A DNA stretch of 64,000 nt from Nocardioides seonyuensis (GCF_004683965.1 NZ_CP038436.1:3472001-3536000); one strand, 5' to 3'. Positions 36,967 to 47,713 are shown, numbered from the stretch's first letter. Made by a program: numbers and translations. The notes: a model not told the origin generated them from the letters alone.

Positions 36967-38205
36967 GTGAGCATCGAGCGGCCCGCCGGGGCCGCGCCCC
37001 GCGTGGTGCTGGGCGTCTCCGGCGGCATCGCCGCCTACAAGGCGTGCGAGCTCCTGCGACGCCTGACCGAGTCCGGTCACGACGTGACGGTCGTCCCGAC
37101 GGCCGCCGCGCTCGAGTTCGTCGGCCCCGCGACGTGGGCGGCGCTCTCGGGCAAGCCGGTCTCGACACAGGTGTGGACCGATGCGCACGCCGTTCCGCAC
37201 GTGCGCATCGGGCAGGAGGCAGATCTCGTGGTGGTCGCGCCGGCGACGGCCGACCTGATGGCCCGAGCTGCCCACGGGCTCGCCGACGACCTGCTCACCA
37301 GCACCCTGCTCACCGCTCGCTGCCCGGTCGTGCTTGCCCCGGCGATGCACACCGAGATGTGGGAGCATCCCGCCACCCGCGCCAACGTGGAGACCCTCCG
37401 CGGCCGGGGCGTGCACGTCATCGAGCCTGCCGAGGGCCGGCTCACGGGCAAGGACACCGGCAAGGGGCGCCTCCCGGAGGCCGCCGAGATCTTCGAGGTG
37501 TGCCGCTCGGTGCTCGGCGGTGACACCCCGGGCGACCTCGCCGGACGCCGGGTGGTGGTCAGTGCCGGAGGCACCCGCGAGTACCTCGACCCGGTGCGCT
37601 TCCTCGGCAACCGGTCCTCGGGGATCCAGGGCTATGCGTTGGCGAGCGAGGCGGCCCGCCGCGGAGCAGAGGTGACCTTGATCAGCGCCAATGCCGTCCA
37701 GCCCGACCCGGCCGGTGTCGAGGTCGTCCACGTCGAGACGACCGAGCAGCTGCGTGACGCCGTGGTCAAGGCCGCGCTCCACGCCGACTCCGTCGTCATG
37801 GCGGCCGCTCCGGCCGACTTCCGCCCGACGACGACGAGCGACACCAAGATCAAGAAGGCGGCCGATGGCTCCGCCCCCGCCATCGAGCTCGAGCAGAACC
37901 CCGACATCCTGGCGACGATCTCCCACGAGCGGGCCCATGAGCACCAGGTCGTCGTCGGTTTCGCCGCCGAGACCGGTGACGCGACCGGGAGCGTGCTCGA
38001 CCACGCGCGCGAGAAGCTGGCGCGCAAGGGGTGCGACCTCCTGGTCGTCAACGACGTGAGTGGGGGAGCTGTCTTCGGCTCGCCCGACAACGAAGCGGTG
38101 ATCCTCGGCGCCGACGGCAGTCGGGTCGACGTCCCCCGTGGCACCAAGACCGCCCTGGCCCGTGTGGTCTGGGACCAGGTCCGCGAACGTCTCGTCGGCC
38201 CTTGA
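36967..38205 (+). CDS. coaBC: Phosphopantothenoylcysteine decarboxylase / phosphopantothenate-cysteine ligase
   Basis: A 412-residue bifunctional enzyme for steps 2 and 3 of CoA synthesis. CoaC half (1-185): VLGVSGGIAAYKACEL FMN motif, catalytic-type PHVRIGQEADLVVVAPATAD, and PAMHTEMWEHPAT. CoaB half (about 186-412): VVVSAGGTREYLDPVRFLGNRSSG, with KIKKAADG and FAAETGD. GTG start 13 bases after rpoZ. Confidence 0.95.
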   Translation: MSIERPAGAAPRVVLGVSGGIAAYKACELLRRLTESGHDVTVVPTAAALEFVGPATWAALSGKPVSTQVWTDAHAVPHVRIGQEADLVVVAPATADLMARAAHGLADDLLTSTLLTARCPVVLAPAMHTEMWEHPATRANVETLRGRGVHVIEPAEGRLTGKDTGKGRLPEAAEIFEVCRSVLGGDTPGDLAGRRVVVSAGGTREYLDPVRFLGNRSSGIQGYALASEAARRGAEVTLISANAVQPDPAGVEVVHVETTEQLRDAVVKAALHADSVVMAAAPADFRPTTTSDTKIKKAADGSAPAIELEQNPDILATISHERAHEHQVVVGFAAETGDATGSVLDHAREKLARKGCDLLVVNDVSGGAVFGSPDNEAVILGADGSRVDVPRGTKTALARVVWDQVRERLVGP

Positions 38206-38234
38206 GACCGTCAGGCCAGAGCGCGGTCACCGCG

Positions 38235-38240
38235 TACATT
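38235..38240 (+). promoter_or_regulatory. Possible -10 element (TACATT) for metK
   Basis: TACATT lies 26 bases before the metK GTG, with GGAAAGAAG as a weak ribosome site. No matching -35 box at proper spacing; the leader is far too short for a SAM riboswitch. Confidence 0.4.
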
Positions 38241-38266
38241 GATCTCCACCCCAACGATGGAAAGAA

Positions 38267-39481
<1,215 letters not shown>

Positions 39482-39520
39482 CCTCCTGCGCTGTCAGCAC
39501 GCGCTGGTTGACTTCTGCGC

Positions 39521-41536
39521 ATGAGCAGTCCACGCGAGGCCCCGGACGCAGAGATGCTGCCGGGGCTTCGTGCTGCGGTGGGAGATGCCAAGGCCAAGGC
39601 GGCCGAGACCCGACGGCGCAACGCTGCTTCCTGGGAGCCGGCCGAGCTCGACCCCGTGGCACGCGTGCTCATCGACGTCCCGCTCGCCCATCTCGACCGG
39701 CCCTTCGACTATGCCGTCCCGGTGCGCATGGCCGACACCGCAGTGCCCGGAGCGCGCGTCAAGGTGCGCTTCGCCGGCCAGGACGTCGATGGCTACGTCC
39801 TCGCGCGAGCAGCCGGAAGCGACCACACGGGACGCCTGCAGCCGTTGCGCCGGGTGGTCAGCTCCGAGCCCGTGCTGGCGCCGGAGATCGCCGAGCTCAG
39901 CGCACTGGTCGCCCGACGGTGGGCAGGGACCAGGTCCGACGTCCTCAGGCTGGCGGTGCCGCCGCGCCACGCCGCCGCCGAGAAGGTGCCCTCTGCGCCG
40001 TCCCCGGTGGCGACCCGACCGGTCGAGATCCAGTCCTGGGGGGAGGTGCCCCACGCGGAGGCGTTCCTCGGTCGACTCCGGGCAGGTGACGCGCCTCGAG
40101 CCGTGTGGACCGCTGCTCCGGGTGACGACTGGCCGTCGATGGTGGCCGCGGCCGTGGCCTCCACGCTGGCAGGGGGACGGGGTTCGCTCGTGTGCGTTCC
40201 CGACCAGCGCGACGTGACCCGCGTGGATGCAGCGCTGACGGCGACACTGGGAGCGGGCCAGCACGCGGTCCTGACGGCCGAGAGTGGTCCGGCGGCCCGC
40301 TACGGCGAGTTCCTGTCGATCTCGCGCGGTGCCCGCAAGGTCGTCGTGGGGACGCGAGCATCCGTGTTCGCTCCGGTCCGTGACCTGGGTCTGGTCGTGG
40401 TCTGGGACGACGGCGACGACCTCCATGCCGAGCCGCGTGCTCCCTATCCCCACGCGCGGGACGTGCTGCTCATGCGCGCCGAGCAGCAGGGTGCGGCCGC
40501 TCTCGTCGCCGGTTTCGCCTGCACCGTCGAGGCCCACCACCTCCTCACCCGGGGGTGGGCCCACCACCTGGTGGCCCCCCGCGCCGCTGTGCGCCGCAGG
40601 GCCAGGGTGGACGTCGTCCCGGGCGAGGACCGCGCAGTCGGCACCCGGCTCCCGCGGCTGGCACTCGAGGCGATCCGCGAGGGCGTCGCTGACGGCCCCG
40701 TGCTCGTGCAGACCCCACGAGCCGGCTATGCCGCCTCCCTGGCCTGCGAGCGGTGCCGCACCCCTGCGCGTTGCGGAGCCTGCTCTGGGCCGCTGCGGCT
40801 CGCCGGCCCCACGAGTCCGCCACAGTGCCGCTGGTGTGGCCAGGCTGCCGCCTCCTGGTCGTGCCCCGAGTGCGGACACCGCGGTCTTCGTGCCCCGGTC
40901 CTCGGTGAGGCGCGGACGGCAGAGGAGCTGGGTCGGTCCTTCCCGGGGACGACGGTGCGCAGCTCCAGTGGAGAGCGCATCCTCGAGTGCGTGGCCGACA
41001 AGCCGGCGATCGTCGTCGCCACCGTCGGGGCCGAGCCTGTCGCTGAGGGTGGCTACTGCGCGGTCGTCCTCCTCGACACCTGGATCACCCTCGGCAGGGA
41101 CGACCTGCGCGTCGCCGAGGAAGCCCTGAGGCGGTGGATGGGTGCCGCAGGCCTCGTCCGGCCCGGTGGGCGCGTCGTGGCAGTCGGGGATCCCGCGTCC
41201 CCGGCACTGCAGGCCCTGGTGCGCTGGGACCCCGCCGGTCTGGCGGCTCGGGAGTGGGCCGAGCGGGTCGAGGCACACCTCCCGCCGGCGGCTCGGATCG
41301 CGACGATCACCGGCGAGCCCGGGGCGCTCGACGACGCGCTCACGCTGGCGAGCCTGCCTGACCACGCCGAGGTCCTCGGTCCCGTCGTGGTCTCGGCCGA
41401 CCTCCAACGTGTGGTCGTGCGTGTTCCTGCAGCCTCGGGTCCGGCGCTCTCCGACGCGCTGGGTGAACTGCAGCGCCTCCGCAGCGCACGCAAGCTCGAT
41501 CCGGTGCGTGTGCAGGTCGATCCGCCGACCCTGTGA
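39521..41536 (+). CDS. priA: Primosomal protein N' (PriA), actinobacterial helicase-degenerate form
   Basis: A 671-residue PriA. The N-terminal DNA-binding domain (about 45-140) has VLIDVPLAHLDRPFDYAVP and VPGARVKVRFAGQDVDGYVL. The zinc module is intact: CERCRTPARCGACSG and CRWCGQ..CPECG. The helicase motifs are not: the position of Walker A reads TAAPGDDWPSM and the DEEH box reads VVWDDGDDLH. Loss of ATPase motifs is characteristic of actinobacterial PriA, so the protein may only recognise stalled forks and recruit factors. Reading frame is continuous; this is not a frameshift. Confidence 0.93.
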   Translation: MSSPREAPDAEMLPGLRAAVGDAKAKAAETRRRNAASWEPAELDPVARVLIDVPLAHLDRPFDYAVPVRMADTAVPGARVKVRFAGQDVDGYVLARAAGSDHTGRLQPLRRVVSSEPVLAPEIAELSALVARRWAGTRSDVLRLAVPPRHAAAEKVPSAPSPVATRPVEIQSWGEVPHAEAFLGRLRAGDAPRAVWTAAPGDDWPSMVAAAVASTLAGGRGSLVCVPDQRDVTRVDAALTATLGAGQHAVLTAESGPAARYGEFLSISRGARKVVVGTRASVFAPVRDLGLVVVWDDGDDLHAEPRAPYPHARDVLLMRAEQQGAAALVAGFACTVEAHHLLTRGWAHHLVAPRAAVRRRARVDVVPGEDRAVGTRLPRLALEAIREGVADGPVLVQTPRAGYAASLACERCRTPARCGACSGPLRLAGPTSPPQCRWCGQAAASWSCPECGHRGLRAPVLGEARTAEELGRSFPGTTVRSSSGERILECVADKPAIVVATVGAEPVAEGGYCAVVLLDTWITLGRDDLRVAEEALRRWMGAAGLVRPGGRVVAVGDPASPALQALVRWDPAGLAAREWAERVEAHLPPAARIATITGEPGALDDALTLASLPDHAEVLGPVVVSADLQRVVVRVPAASGPALSDALGELQRLRSARKLDPVRVQVDPPTL

Positions 41537-41550
41537 CGAGACCTCCTCCC

Positions 41551-41556
41551 TAGACT
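41551..41556 (+). promoter_or_regulatory. -10 element (TAGACT) for leaderless def
   Basis: TAGACT ends six bases before the def ATG at 41563; no ribosome site. Confidence 0.55.
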
Positions 41557-41562
41557 TCCACC

Positions 41563-42108
41563 ATGGCCGTCCAGCCCATCCGTCTCTTCGGTGACCCGAT
41601 CCTGCGCCAGCGCGCGATCGAGGTCGACGACTTCGACAAGGAGATCCGCACCCTGGTCCAGGACCTCACCGACACGATGCTCGCCGCTCCGGGAGCCGGA
41701 CTGGCAGCTCCACAGATAGGGGTGGGGCTCCGGGTGTTCACCTGGCACGTGGAGGGTGAGACGGGCCACCTGGTCAATCCTGTCCTCGAGCTCTCCGACG
41801 AGACCCAGGACGGTCTGGAGGGGTGTCTCTCGCTCCCTGAGGTGACCTACGACTGCCTGCGGGCGCTCTCCGTGGTCGCCACCGGCTTCGACATGCACGG
41901 CGAGCCGCTGCGCATCGAGGCCTCGGAGCTGCTGGCCCGCGCGCTCCAGCACGAGACCGACCACCTCGACGGGATCCTGTTCATCGACAAGCTCGACACC
42001 GAGGCTCGGAAGGCCGCCATGAGGGAGATCCGCGAGTCCGAGTGGTTCGGCCTCGAGCAGCCCACGGTGCGGGTCAGCCCGCACCCCACCTTCGGGCGGG
42101 GTCGCTGA
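41563..42108 (+). CDS. def: Peptide deformylase
   Basis: A 181-residue metalloenzyme removing the formyl group from nascent proteins. All three motifs are present: GAGLAAPQ (44-51), EGCLS (86-90) with the metal Cys, and HETDH (130-134). A C-terminal extension (about 155-181) is typical of actinobacteria. The def-fmt pair is classic: the stop and fmt start share one base (TGATG). Confidence 0.96.
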   Translation: MAVQPIRLFGDPILRQRAIEVDDFDKEIRTLVQDLTDTMLAAPGAGLAAPQIGVGLRVFTWHVEGETGHLVNPVLELSDETQDGLEGCLSLPEVTYDCLRALSVVATGFDMHGEPLRIEASELLARALQHETDHLDGILFIDKLDTEARKAAMREIRESEWFGLEQPTVRVSPHPTFGRGR

Positions 42109-43034
42109 TGCGCGTAGTCTTCGCGGGCACCCCCGAGGTGGCACTCCCGGCCCTCGACGCGGTCGCTGCCAGCCGGCACGAGCTGGTCGGCGTGGTCACG
42201 AGGCCTGATGCTCCCAGCGGTCGAGGTCGCCGGCTGGTGGCCAGCCCCGTGGCCCAGCGCGCAGAGGAGCTCGGGGTGCAGGTGCTCAAGCCCCAGCACC
42301 CGCGCGACACCGAGTTCCAGGCGGTGCTCCGCAGCCTGACCCCGGATGCCTGTCCTGTGGTTGCCTACGGAGCGCTGCTGCCCCAGTCCGCGCTCGAGAT
42401 CCCGGTCCACGGCTGGATCAACCTCCACTTCTCGGTGCTGCCGGCATGGAGGGGTGCGGCCCCGGTCCAGCACTCTCTCTGGGCTGGTGACGAGGTGACG
42501 GGCGCGACGACCTTCAGGATCGTCAAGGAGCTCGACGCCGGCCCGACGTTCGGGGTGATGACCGAGCGGGTGCGAGCCGACGACACCGCAGGTGACCTGC
42601 TGTCCCGGCTCGCCGAGGGCGGCGCCGGCCTCCTGGTGCAGACCCTCGACGGCATCGAGGCCGGATCACTCGAGGCGCGCGAGCAACCCGGGGAGGGCGT
42701 GAGCCTGGCCCCGAAGATCCTCGTCGAGGACGCGCGGGTCGACTGGTCGCAGCCCGCCGTCGCGATCGATCGGCAGGTCCGCGCCTGCACCCCCGCCCCC
42801 GGCGCCTGGACGACCCACGCGGGCGAGCGGGTCAAGCTGGGCCCGGTCCGCGTGTCCGACCGCGAGCCGATCGACCCCGGCGTGCTCGAGGTCACCAAGA
42901 ACGCTGTCCACGTCGGCACGGCCACCGCCCCCGTCGAGCTGGGGCGGGTGAAGGCCTTCGGCAAGAAGGAGATGCCCGCCGCCGACTGGGCCCGGGGCGT
43001 CCGGCTCGCGTCCGGTGCCCGGCTCGGGGACTAG
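42108..43034 (+). CDS. fmt: Methionyl-tRNA formyltransferase
   Basis: A 308-residue enzyme that formylates initiator Met-t[19 protein letters not shown] start, [15 protein letters not shown], and the folate/catalytic block [19 protein letters not shown] with Asn, His and later Asp are present; C-terminal OB-like domain from about 205. Coupled with def. Its TAG stop doubles as a -10 box for the next gene. Confidence 0.96.
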   Translation: MRVVFAGTPEVALPALDAVAASRHELVGVVTRPDAPSGRGRRLVASPVAQRAEELGVQVLKPQHPRDTEFQAVLRSLTPDACPVVAYGALLPQSALEIPVHGWINLHFSVLPAWRGAAPVQHSLWAGDEVTGATTFRIVKELDAGPTFGVMTERVRADDTAGDLLSRLAEGGAGLLVQTLDGIEAGSLEAREQPGEGVSLAPKILVEDARVDWSQPAVAIDRQVRACTPAPGAWTTHAGERVKLGPVRVSDREPIDPGVLEVTKNAVHVGTATAPVELGRVKAFGKKEMPAADWARGVRLASGARLGD

Positions 43035-43037
43035 GGT
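43032..43037 (+). promoter_or_regulatory. -10 element TAGGGT formed by the fmt stop codon
   Basis: The TAG stop of fmt plus GGT makes TAGGGT, which ends five bases before GTG 43043. No Shine-Dalgarno site; leaderless start expected. Confidence 0.5.
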
Positions 43038-43042
43038 CTCCG

Positions 43043-43459
43043 GTGAGCAGGCCAGCGCGCCCCGAGGACATCGACGAGATCTGCGCCGGGCTGCCCGAGA
43101 CCGAGCTCGGCGTGTCCTGGGGCGACCGTCCGACGTGGAAGGTTCCTCGCGGTGAGAAGGGCAAGGGGTTCCTCCTCTACCGACACCCGCACAAGACGGC
43201 GGTCGACCCCGTGACCGGCGAGATGTACGACGACCTCGTGGTCATCCATCTCCCCTCGATGGCTGACAAGGCGGCGATCGTCGACGACCCCGGCAACCCG
43301 TTCTTCGACATCGACCACTTCCGCAACCACCCCGGCGTCCTGGTGCAGCAGTCCCGGTTGGGGGAGATCACTCGGGAGGAGCTGGCGGAGATCATCACCG
43401 ATGCCTGGGCACACCGGGCCCCCAAGCGCGTGGTGAAGGAGTTCTTCGCCGATGGCTGA
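43043..43459 (+). CDS. MmcQ/YjbR family protein
   Basis: A 138-residue protein of the YjbR/MmcQ family (DNA-binding-like double-wing fold in structures). IDEICAGLPETELGVSWGDRPTWKVPRGEKGKGFLLY and HFRNHPGVLVQQSRLGEITREELAEIITDAWAHRAPKRVVKEF are characteristic. Specific role unknown. Its end overlaps rsmB by eight bases, so it rides in the rsmB transcript. Confidence 0.82.
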   Translation: MSRPARPEDIDEICAGLPETELGVSWGDRPTWKVPRGEKGKGFLLYRHPHKTAVDPVTGEMYDDLVVIHLPSMADKAAIVDDPGNPFFDIDHFRNHPGVLVQQSRLGEITREELAEIITDAWAHRAPKRVVKEFFADG

Positions 43460-44765
43460 TCGCCGACCCCGGGTCGACCCCGCCCGGTTGGCTGCCCATG
43501 ACGTCCTGCGAGCGGTCAGGGTGGACGATGCCTACGCCAACCTCGTGCTGCCACAGGTGCTCCGCCAGCACGGGCTGCGCGAGCGGGACGCGGCGTTCGC
43601 GACCGAGCTGGCGTCCGGCACCCTCCGGATGCAGGGGCTCTACGACGAGGTGATCGACGCATGCCTGACCAGGCCCCGGCTCGAGGCCAAGGTCCGCGAC
43701 GTCCTGCGCCTCGGCGTCCACCAGCTGCTCTCCATGAGGGTCCCCGACCATGCTGCGATCTCCACGAGCGTCGACCTCACCCGCGCGCGTGTCGGCCAGG
43801 GCCCTGCCGGTCTCGTCAACGCAGTGCTCCGCAAGGTCACAGAGGGCGACATCGAGGAGTGGAGGCGCCGCGTCTCACCGGACCGGGCCGACGATCTCCT
43901 GGGGCACCTCGCGGTGCGTCACTCCCATCCCCGCTGGGTGGTCGAGGCGCTGGCGCAGGCGCTCGACCGGCCCGCCGAGCTCGAGACGCTCCTGATGGCA
44001 GACAACGACGCTCCCGGAGTGACCCTGGTGGCCCGACCAGGGTTGTCCACGACAGAGGAGCTCGTCGCGGCCGGGGGCACCGCGTCCGGCAGGTCGCCGT
44101 ACGCCGTCTCGCTGAGCGGTGGCGACCCCGCGGCCATCCCCGCGGTGGCCGAGGGGCGCGCGGGGGTGCAGGACGAGGGATCGCAGCTGGTCGCCCTCGC
44201 CGTCGCCGATGCGCCGTTGGCCGGTCGCGACGAGCGCTGGCTCGACCTGTGCGCCGGGCCCGGTGGCAAGGCGGCGTTGCTCGCGTCCCTGGCCGCGGGC
44301 AGGAACGCCACCGTCGTGGCCCACGAACGTCAGCCGCACCGCGCCGCCCTGGTGGCGAACGCCCTGCGCGCGGTCCCGCCGCAGGCCTACCGGGTGGTCA
44401 CCGGCGACGGCACCCGCCCCTCGTGGGTCCCGGGGACCTTCGACAGGGTCCTGGTGGACGCTCCGTGCTCGGGCCTGGGCGCACTGCGGCGTCGGCCCGA
44501 GTCGCGGTGGCGCAGGTCTCCGGGCGACCTCGACGAGCTGGTGCCGCTCCAGCGGGCGCTCCTCGACGCCGGGGCCGAGTCGCTCAGGCCGGGCGGGGTG
44601 ATGGTCTACGCGACCTGCTCGCCCGTCCTCGCGGAGACTGTCGAGGTGCTCGATGCGGTGCTCGCGGGCCGCGGCGACCTCGAGGAGCTCGACCGGATGA
44701 TGCTCTGGCCCCACCGCGACGGGACGGACGCGATGTTCGCCGCGACTCTGCGACGTCGCTCCTGA
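43452..44765 (+). CDS. rsmB: 16S rRNA m5C967 methyltransferase
   Basis: A 437-residue RNA cytosine-5 methyltransferase. The N-terminal NusB-like domain (about 10-150) precedes the SAM-binding Rossmann domain: QDEGSQLVALA, DLCAGPGGKAALLA, VLVDAPCSGLGALRRRPE (helper Cys) and MVYATCSPVLAET (catalytic Cys). Neighbouring fmt-rsmB order is widely conserved. ATG 43452 lies within the YjbR gene end. Confidence 0.95.
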   Translation: MADRRPRVDPARLAAHDVLRAVRVDDAYANLVLPQVLRQHGLRERDAAFATELASGTLRMQGLYDEVIDACLTRPRLEAKVRDVLRLGVHQLLSMRVPDHAAISTSVDLTRARVGQGPAGLVNAVLRKVTEGDIEEWRRRVSPDRADDLLGHLAVRHSHPRWVVEALAQALDRPAELETLLMADNDAPGVTLVARPGLSTTEELVAAGGTASGRSPYAVSLSGGDPAAIPAVAEGRAGVQDEGSQLVALAVADAPLAGRDERWLDLCAGPGGKAALLASLAAGRNATVVAHERQPHRAALVANALRAVPPQAYRVVTGDGTRPSWVPGTFDRVLVDAPCSGLGALRRRPESRWRRSPGDLDELVPLQRALLDAGAESLRPGGVMVYATCSPVLAETVEVLDAVLAGRGDLEELDRMMLWPHRDGTDAMFAATLRRRS

Positions 44766-44873
44766 CGCCGGCGAACTAGTGCCGCGGCAACTGTTCCGCC
44801 GGACGGGATTTGGGCGCATGATGGGTTCGGTCGCGGGGTATCGGAACCTCACGACCACGGGGAGACGAGACAC
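44766..44873 (+). promoter_or_regulatory. Intergenic region before the secreted protein gene
   Basis: 108 bases. It contains a 10-base palindrome TGCCGCGGCA and an inverted repeat with arms GGTTC (44824-44828) and GAACC (44844-44848). Either could be an operator; no clear housekeeping promoter is visible. ACGGGGAGAC may be the ribosome site. Confidence 0.3.
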
Positions 44874-45836
44874 GTGCGCACCTTGCTGACCAACGCCGTC
44901 GCGGCTGTGACGGTCCTTGCTCTTGCTCCGGCAGCCTCTGCCGGCGACACGCTCACTCGCAGCGGACCCGGCACTGCCGGCGACGGCGCCTTCATCACCT
45001 ATGTGGGCTGTGAATCCTTCAGGGCGCCTGCTGCCGCCCCTCAGACCCGTCTCAACCTCGGGCCCGGCGTCGCTCCTCTCGGGAAGCGGTCCCTCGGCCT
45101 GGTCCCTGCCGGCCCGGGATCCGCCAGCGGGCCGTTCCTCGGGTTCTCCTCCCTCTCCGAGGTCGACGCGGCTGTCTCGGTGTCGTCCGGCACGGGGACC
45201 AGCGGGGTCTCCTACGCCTGGGTCGTCACGCCCGACGCTCTGCCGGGCACCGCCTGGCACGGTCGCGCGTCGCTCACCGTCCCCGCTGCGGGCTGGCACC
45301 AGGTCCGAGCCGCAGAGGTGAGCTATGAGTGGACGCTCGTCGAGCTGTCCACCCATCACCAGGTCGGCCGGGCTGGATCGGCCACGCCTGCCGAGTTCGC
45401 CGCGTCCCACGGTGACGGACCGGGCTACGTCGTCCACGGCTTCGGGTGCGACGGTCAGGGCTTCAACATCGACGCGGTCCACGGTGCCGGCGGGACGCTC
45501 GACTTCGAGGGAGTGCCCCTGACCACCACGACCGAGGTCTCGGGCAAGGTCCCCGAGGGGGAGACGGTCGTGGTCTCGGGCTCGTCCAGGGACGCGGGAG
45601 GCCGTCTGACCGGTGACCCGCTCGTGCTCGAGACGCGCAGCCCCGGCGGCGCGTGGCAGCGAGTGGGGGAGCCGCGCCTCGCCGACGAGGACGGACGAAC
45701 CCGCGCCGAGCTCGTGGTGACCGGGCCGACCGAGGTGCGCTGGCACCGTCCCGAGACGCAGTACGCCGACGAGGGCTGGTCCGACCCCGTCCTGGTCGAG
45801 CCCACGGCACCGGGACCAGGAGCCACCGGTCAGTAG
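44874..45836 (+). CDS. Secreted protein of unknown function
   Basis: A 320-residue exported protein. The first 23 residues are a signal peptide (MRTLLTNAVAAVTVLALAPAASA). The mature part has no motif I recognise; beta-rich stretches (YVGCESFRAP, SGVSYAWVVTPD, VVVSGSSRDAGGRLTG, RWHRPETQYADEGWSDPV) suggest one or two Ig-like or jelly-roll modules, with two Cys residues (Cys near 44 and near 193). The last 15 residues are Pro/Gly-rich. GTG start. The TAG stop is part of the -10 box of the LigD-like gene. Confidence 0.6.
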   Translation: MRTLLTNAVAAVTVLALAPAASAGDTLTRSGPGTAGDGAFITYVGCESFRAPAAAPQTRLNLGPGVAPLGKRSLGLVPAGPGSASGPFLGFSSLSEVDAAVSVSSGTGTSGVSYAWVVTPDALPGTAWHGRASLTVPAAGWHQVRAAEVSYEWTLVELSTHHQVGRAGSATPAEFAASHGDGPGYVVHGFGCDGQGFNIDAVHGAGGTLDFEGVPLTTTTEVSGKVPEGETVVVSGSSRDAGGRLTGDPLVLETRSPGGAWQRVGEPRLADEDGRTRAELVVTGPTEVRWHRPETQYADEGWSDPVLVEPTAPGPGATGQ

Positions 45837-45839
45837 TCT
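45834..45839 (+). promoter_or_regulatory. -10 element TAGTCT formed by the secreted-protein stop codon
   Basis: The TAG stop plus TCT gives TAGTCT, six bases before ATG 45846, with no ribosome site between. Confidence 0.5.
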
Positions 45840-45845
45840 GCCCCC

Positions 45846-46817
45846 ATGGCCTCTCCGTTCACCGAGATCGACGTGGACGACAGGGTCGTCAAGGTGACCA
45901 ACCCCGACCGGGTCTACTTTCCCCCCAGCACCGTCGCGCCAGCGGGCATCACCAAGCTCGACCTCGTCCACTACTACCTCTCCGTCGGCGAGGGCATCGT
46001 CAACGCACTGTTCGAGCGTCCCTGCATGCTGCACCGGTTCCCCAAGGGCCTGGCGGGCGACAAGGTGCACCAGAAGCGAATCCCTCAGGGGGCACCGCCG
46101 TGGATCGAGACGGTGCAGCTCCACTTCCCGCGCTGGAACCGCACTGCCGACGAGCTGTGCGTGACCGAGCTCGCCCACGTCATCTGGGCGGTCCAGATGT
46201 CCACGGTGGAGTTCCACCCGTGGAACAGCCGACGCGGCGACACCGAGTCCCCCGACGAGTGGCGCATCGACCTCGACCCCGGCCCGCTCTCCGACTGGGC
46301 ACAGGTCCGGCGCGTGGCGCGCGTCGCCGAGGAGGTGCTGGAGGAGCTCGGAGCCGTCGGCTTCCCCAAGACCAGCGGTGGGTCCGGTCTCCACGTCTAC
46401 GTCCGGATCAAGCCTGATCACGGCTTCAAGGACGTACGCCGCGCCGCCCTGGCGTTCGCCCGCGAGGTCGAGCGTCGTGCTCCCGACGACGTGACGACAC
46501 AGTGGTGGCGAAAGGACAGGGATCCACACCATCTGTTCGTCGACTACAACCAGAACGCCCGCGACCACACCATCGCGGCCGCCTACTCGGTGCGAGGCGT
46601 GGAGACCGCCCGGGTCTCTGCGCCGGTGCGGTGGGACGAGATCGACGCGTGCGAGCCCGACGACTTCACGCTCCACACGGTGCCGGGCCGCTTCGCAGCG
46701 CTCGGTGACCTGCACGCTGACATCGATGACCACGTCTTCGACATCGCGCCGCTGCTCGAGTGGGCGAAGCGCGACGAGGCCGAGGGCGCGGACCCTCCGG
46801 CCGAGCCCGAGCCCTAG
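45846..46817 (+). CDS. Stand-alone LigD-type polymerase (archaeo-eukaryotic primase superfamily)
   Basis: A 323-residue protein homologous to the polymerase domain of LigD. Catalytic Asp142 and Asp144 sit in [30 protein letters not shown] and [19 protein letters not shown] are hallmark PolDom motifs; [15 protein letters not shown] is the conserved N-terminal helix. Such enzymes extend DNA ends with ribonucleotides in end joining. Neither a ligase domain nor Ku is encoded beside it. Leaderless-type start. Confidence 0.9.
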   Translation: MASPFTEIDVDDRVVKVTNPDRVYFPPSTVAPAGITKLDLVHYYLSVGEGIVNALFERPCMLHRFPKGLAGDKVHQKRIPQGAPPWIETVQLHFPRWNRTADELCVTELAHVIWAVQMSTVEFHPWNSRRGDTESPDEWRIDLDPGPLSDWAQVRRVARVAEEVLEELGAVGFPKTSGGSGLHVYVRIKPDHGFKDVRRAALAFAREVERRAPDDVTTQWWRKDRDPHHLFVDYNQNARDHTIAAAYSVRGVETARVSAPVRWDEIDACEPDDFTLHTVPGRFAALGDLHADIDDHVFDIAPLLEWAKRDEAEGADPPAEPEP

Positions 46818-46820
46818 ACT
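46815..46820 (+). promoter_or_regulatory. -10 element TAGACT formed by the polymerase-gene stop codon
   Basis: The TAG stop of the LigD-like gene plus ACT gives TAGACT, eight bases before the rpe GTG at 46829, with no ribosome site. Confidence 0.5.
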
Positions 46821-46828
46821 CACTGGCC

Positions 46829-47485
46829 GTGGGAGTCCAGATCACGCCGTCCATCCTCAATGCCGACTTCGCCAGCCTGGGGGAGGAGGTCGCTCGGATC
46901 CCGAGCGCCGACTGGGTGCACGTCGACGTGATGGACAACCACTTCGTGCCCAACCTGACGTTCGGACCCTCCATGGTCGAGGCGCTGGCGCGCTCCACGC
47001 ACGTGCCCCTGGACGTGCACCTCATGATCGAGGACTGCGACCGCCACGCTCCCGCCTACGTCGAGGCAGGTGCGGGGAGCGTGACGTTCCACGTCGAGGC
47101 GACCCGCGCACCGGTGCGTCTGGCGCGCGAGATCCGGGCCAAGGGCGCCCGCGCGAGCATGGCCCTGCGCCCCGCGACCCCGGTGGAGCCCTACGAGGAC
47201 CTGCTGCCCGAGCTCGACATGCTGCTCCTCATGACCGTCGAGCCCGGTTTCGGTGGCCAGAAGTTCCTCGACATGGTGCTCCCCAAGATCCGACGCGCCC
47301 GGGACCTCGTGCGCAAGCACGGCCTTGAGACGTGGCTCCAGGTCGACGGCGGCGTGTCGCTGGAGACCATCGAGCGCTGCGCAGAGGCAGGGGCCGACGT
47401 CTTCGTCGCTGGCTCCGCGGTCTACTCGGCCGACGACCCCGACGAGATGGTGCGGGCGCTGCGGGCTCGCGCCGATACGGCCTGA
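46829..47485 (+). CDS. rpe: Ribulose-phosphate 3-epimerase
   Basis: A 218-residue TIM-barrel enzyme of the pentose phosphate pathway. [36 protein letters not shown] (metal His/Asp), [23 protein letters not shown] and [12 protein letters not shown] are all present. GTG 46829 gives the usual length. Lies just upstream of the FMN riboswitch and rib operon. Confidence 0.96.
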   Translation: MGVQITPSILNADFASLGEEVARIPSADWVHVDVMDNHFVPNLTFGPSMVEALARSTHVPLDVHLMIEDCDRHAPAYVEAGAGSVTFHVEATRAPVRLAREIRAKGARASMALRPATPVEPYEDLLPELDMLLLMTVEPGFGGQKFLDMVLPKIRRARDLVRKHGLETWLQVDGGVSLETIERCAEAGADVFVAGSAVYSADDPDEMVRALRARADTA

Positions 47486-47587
47486 GAGCAGCCCAGCTGG
47501 GCGTGGTCGGGAGTTGCCCAGATCACGTGGGACGCCCGGTGAGGGAATGCGCCGGCATGTGGCAAGGTTGGGCCCACAGTTGAGCAC

Positions 47588-47713
47588 GCGTGCTCTGGGG
47601 GCGGTGGAACTCCGCACCGGCGGTCACAGTCCGCGACCCGGCCACAGCCAGTGGCCGGTTGACCAGGTGGAACTCCTGGACCGACGGTCATAGTCCGGAT
47701 GAGAAGCGCACGC
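47588..47713 (+). promoter_or_regulatory. FMN riboswitch (RFN element)
   Basis: The conserved core is recognisable: GGGGGCGGTGGAACTCCGCA, ACCGGCGGTCACAGTCCGCG, then GACCAGGTGGAACTCCTGG, ACCGACGGTCATAGTCCGG and ATGAGAAG. The closing helix pairs GCGTGC (47588-47593) with GCACGC (47708-47713). FMN binding should turn down the riboflavin operon that follows. In a 296-base gap between rpe and ribD. Confidence 0.93.

Noticed and set aside
38206..38266. SAM riboswitch ahead of metK
   Set aside because: Only 61 bases lie between coaBC and metK and no SAM-I, SAM-II or SAM-IV core is visible.
39521..41536. PriA as a pseudogene
   Set aside because: The frame is continuous and the zinc cysteines are intact; loss of helicase motifs is usual for actinobacterial PriA.
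47582..47595. GAGCACGCGTGCTC as a stand-alone operator
   Set aside because: Half of it is the 5' strand of the FMN riboswitch closing helix, which explains most of the conservation.
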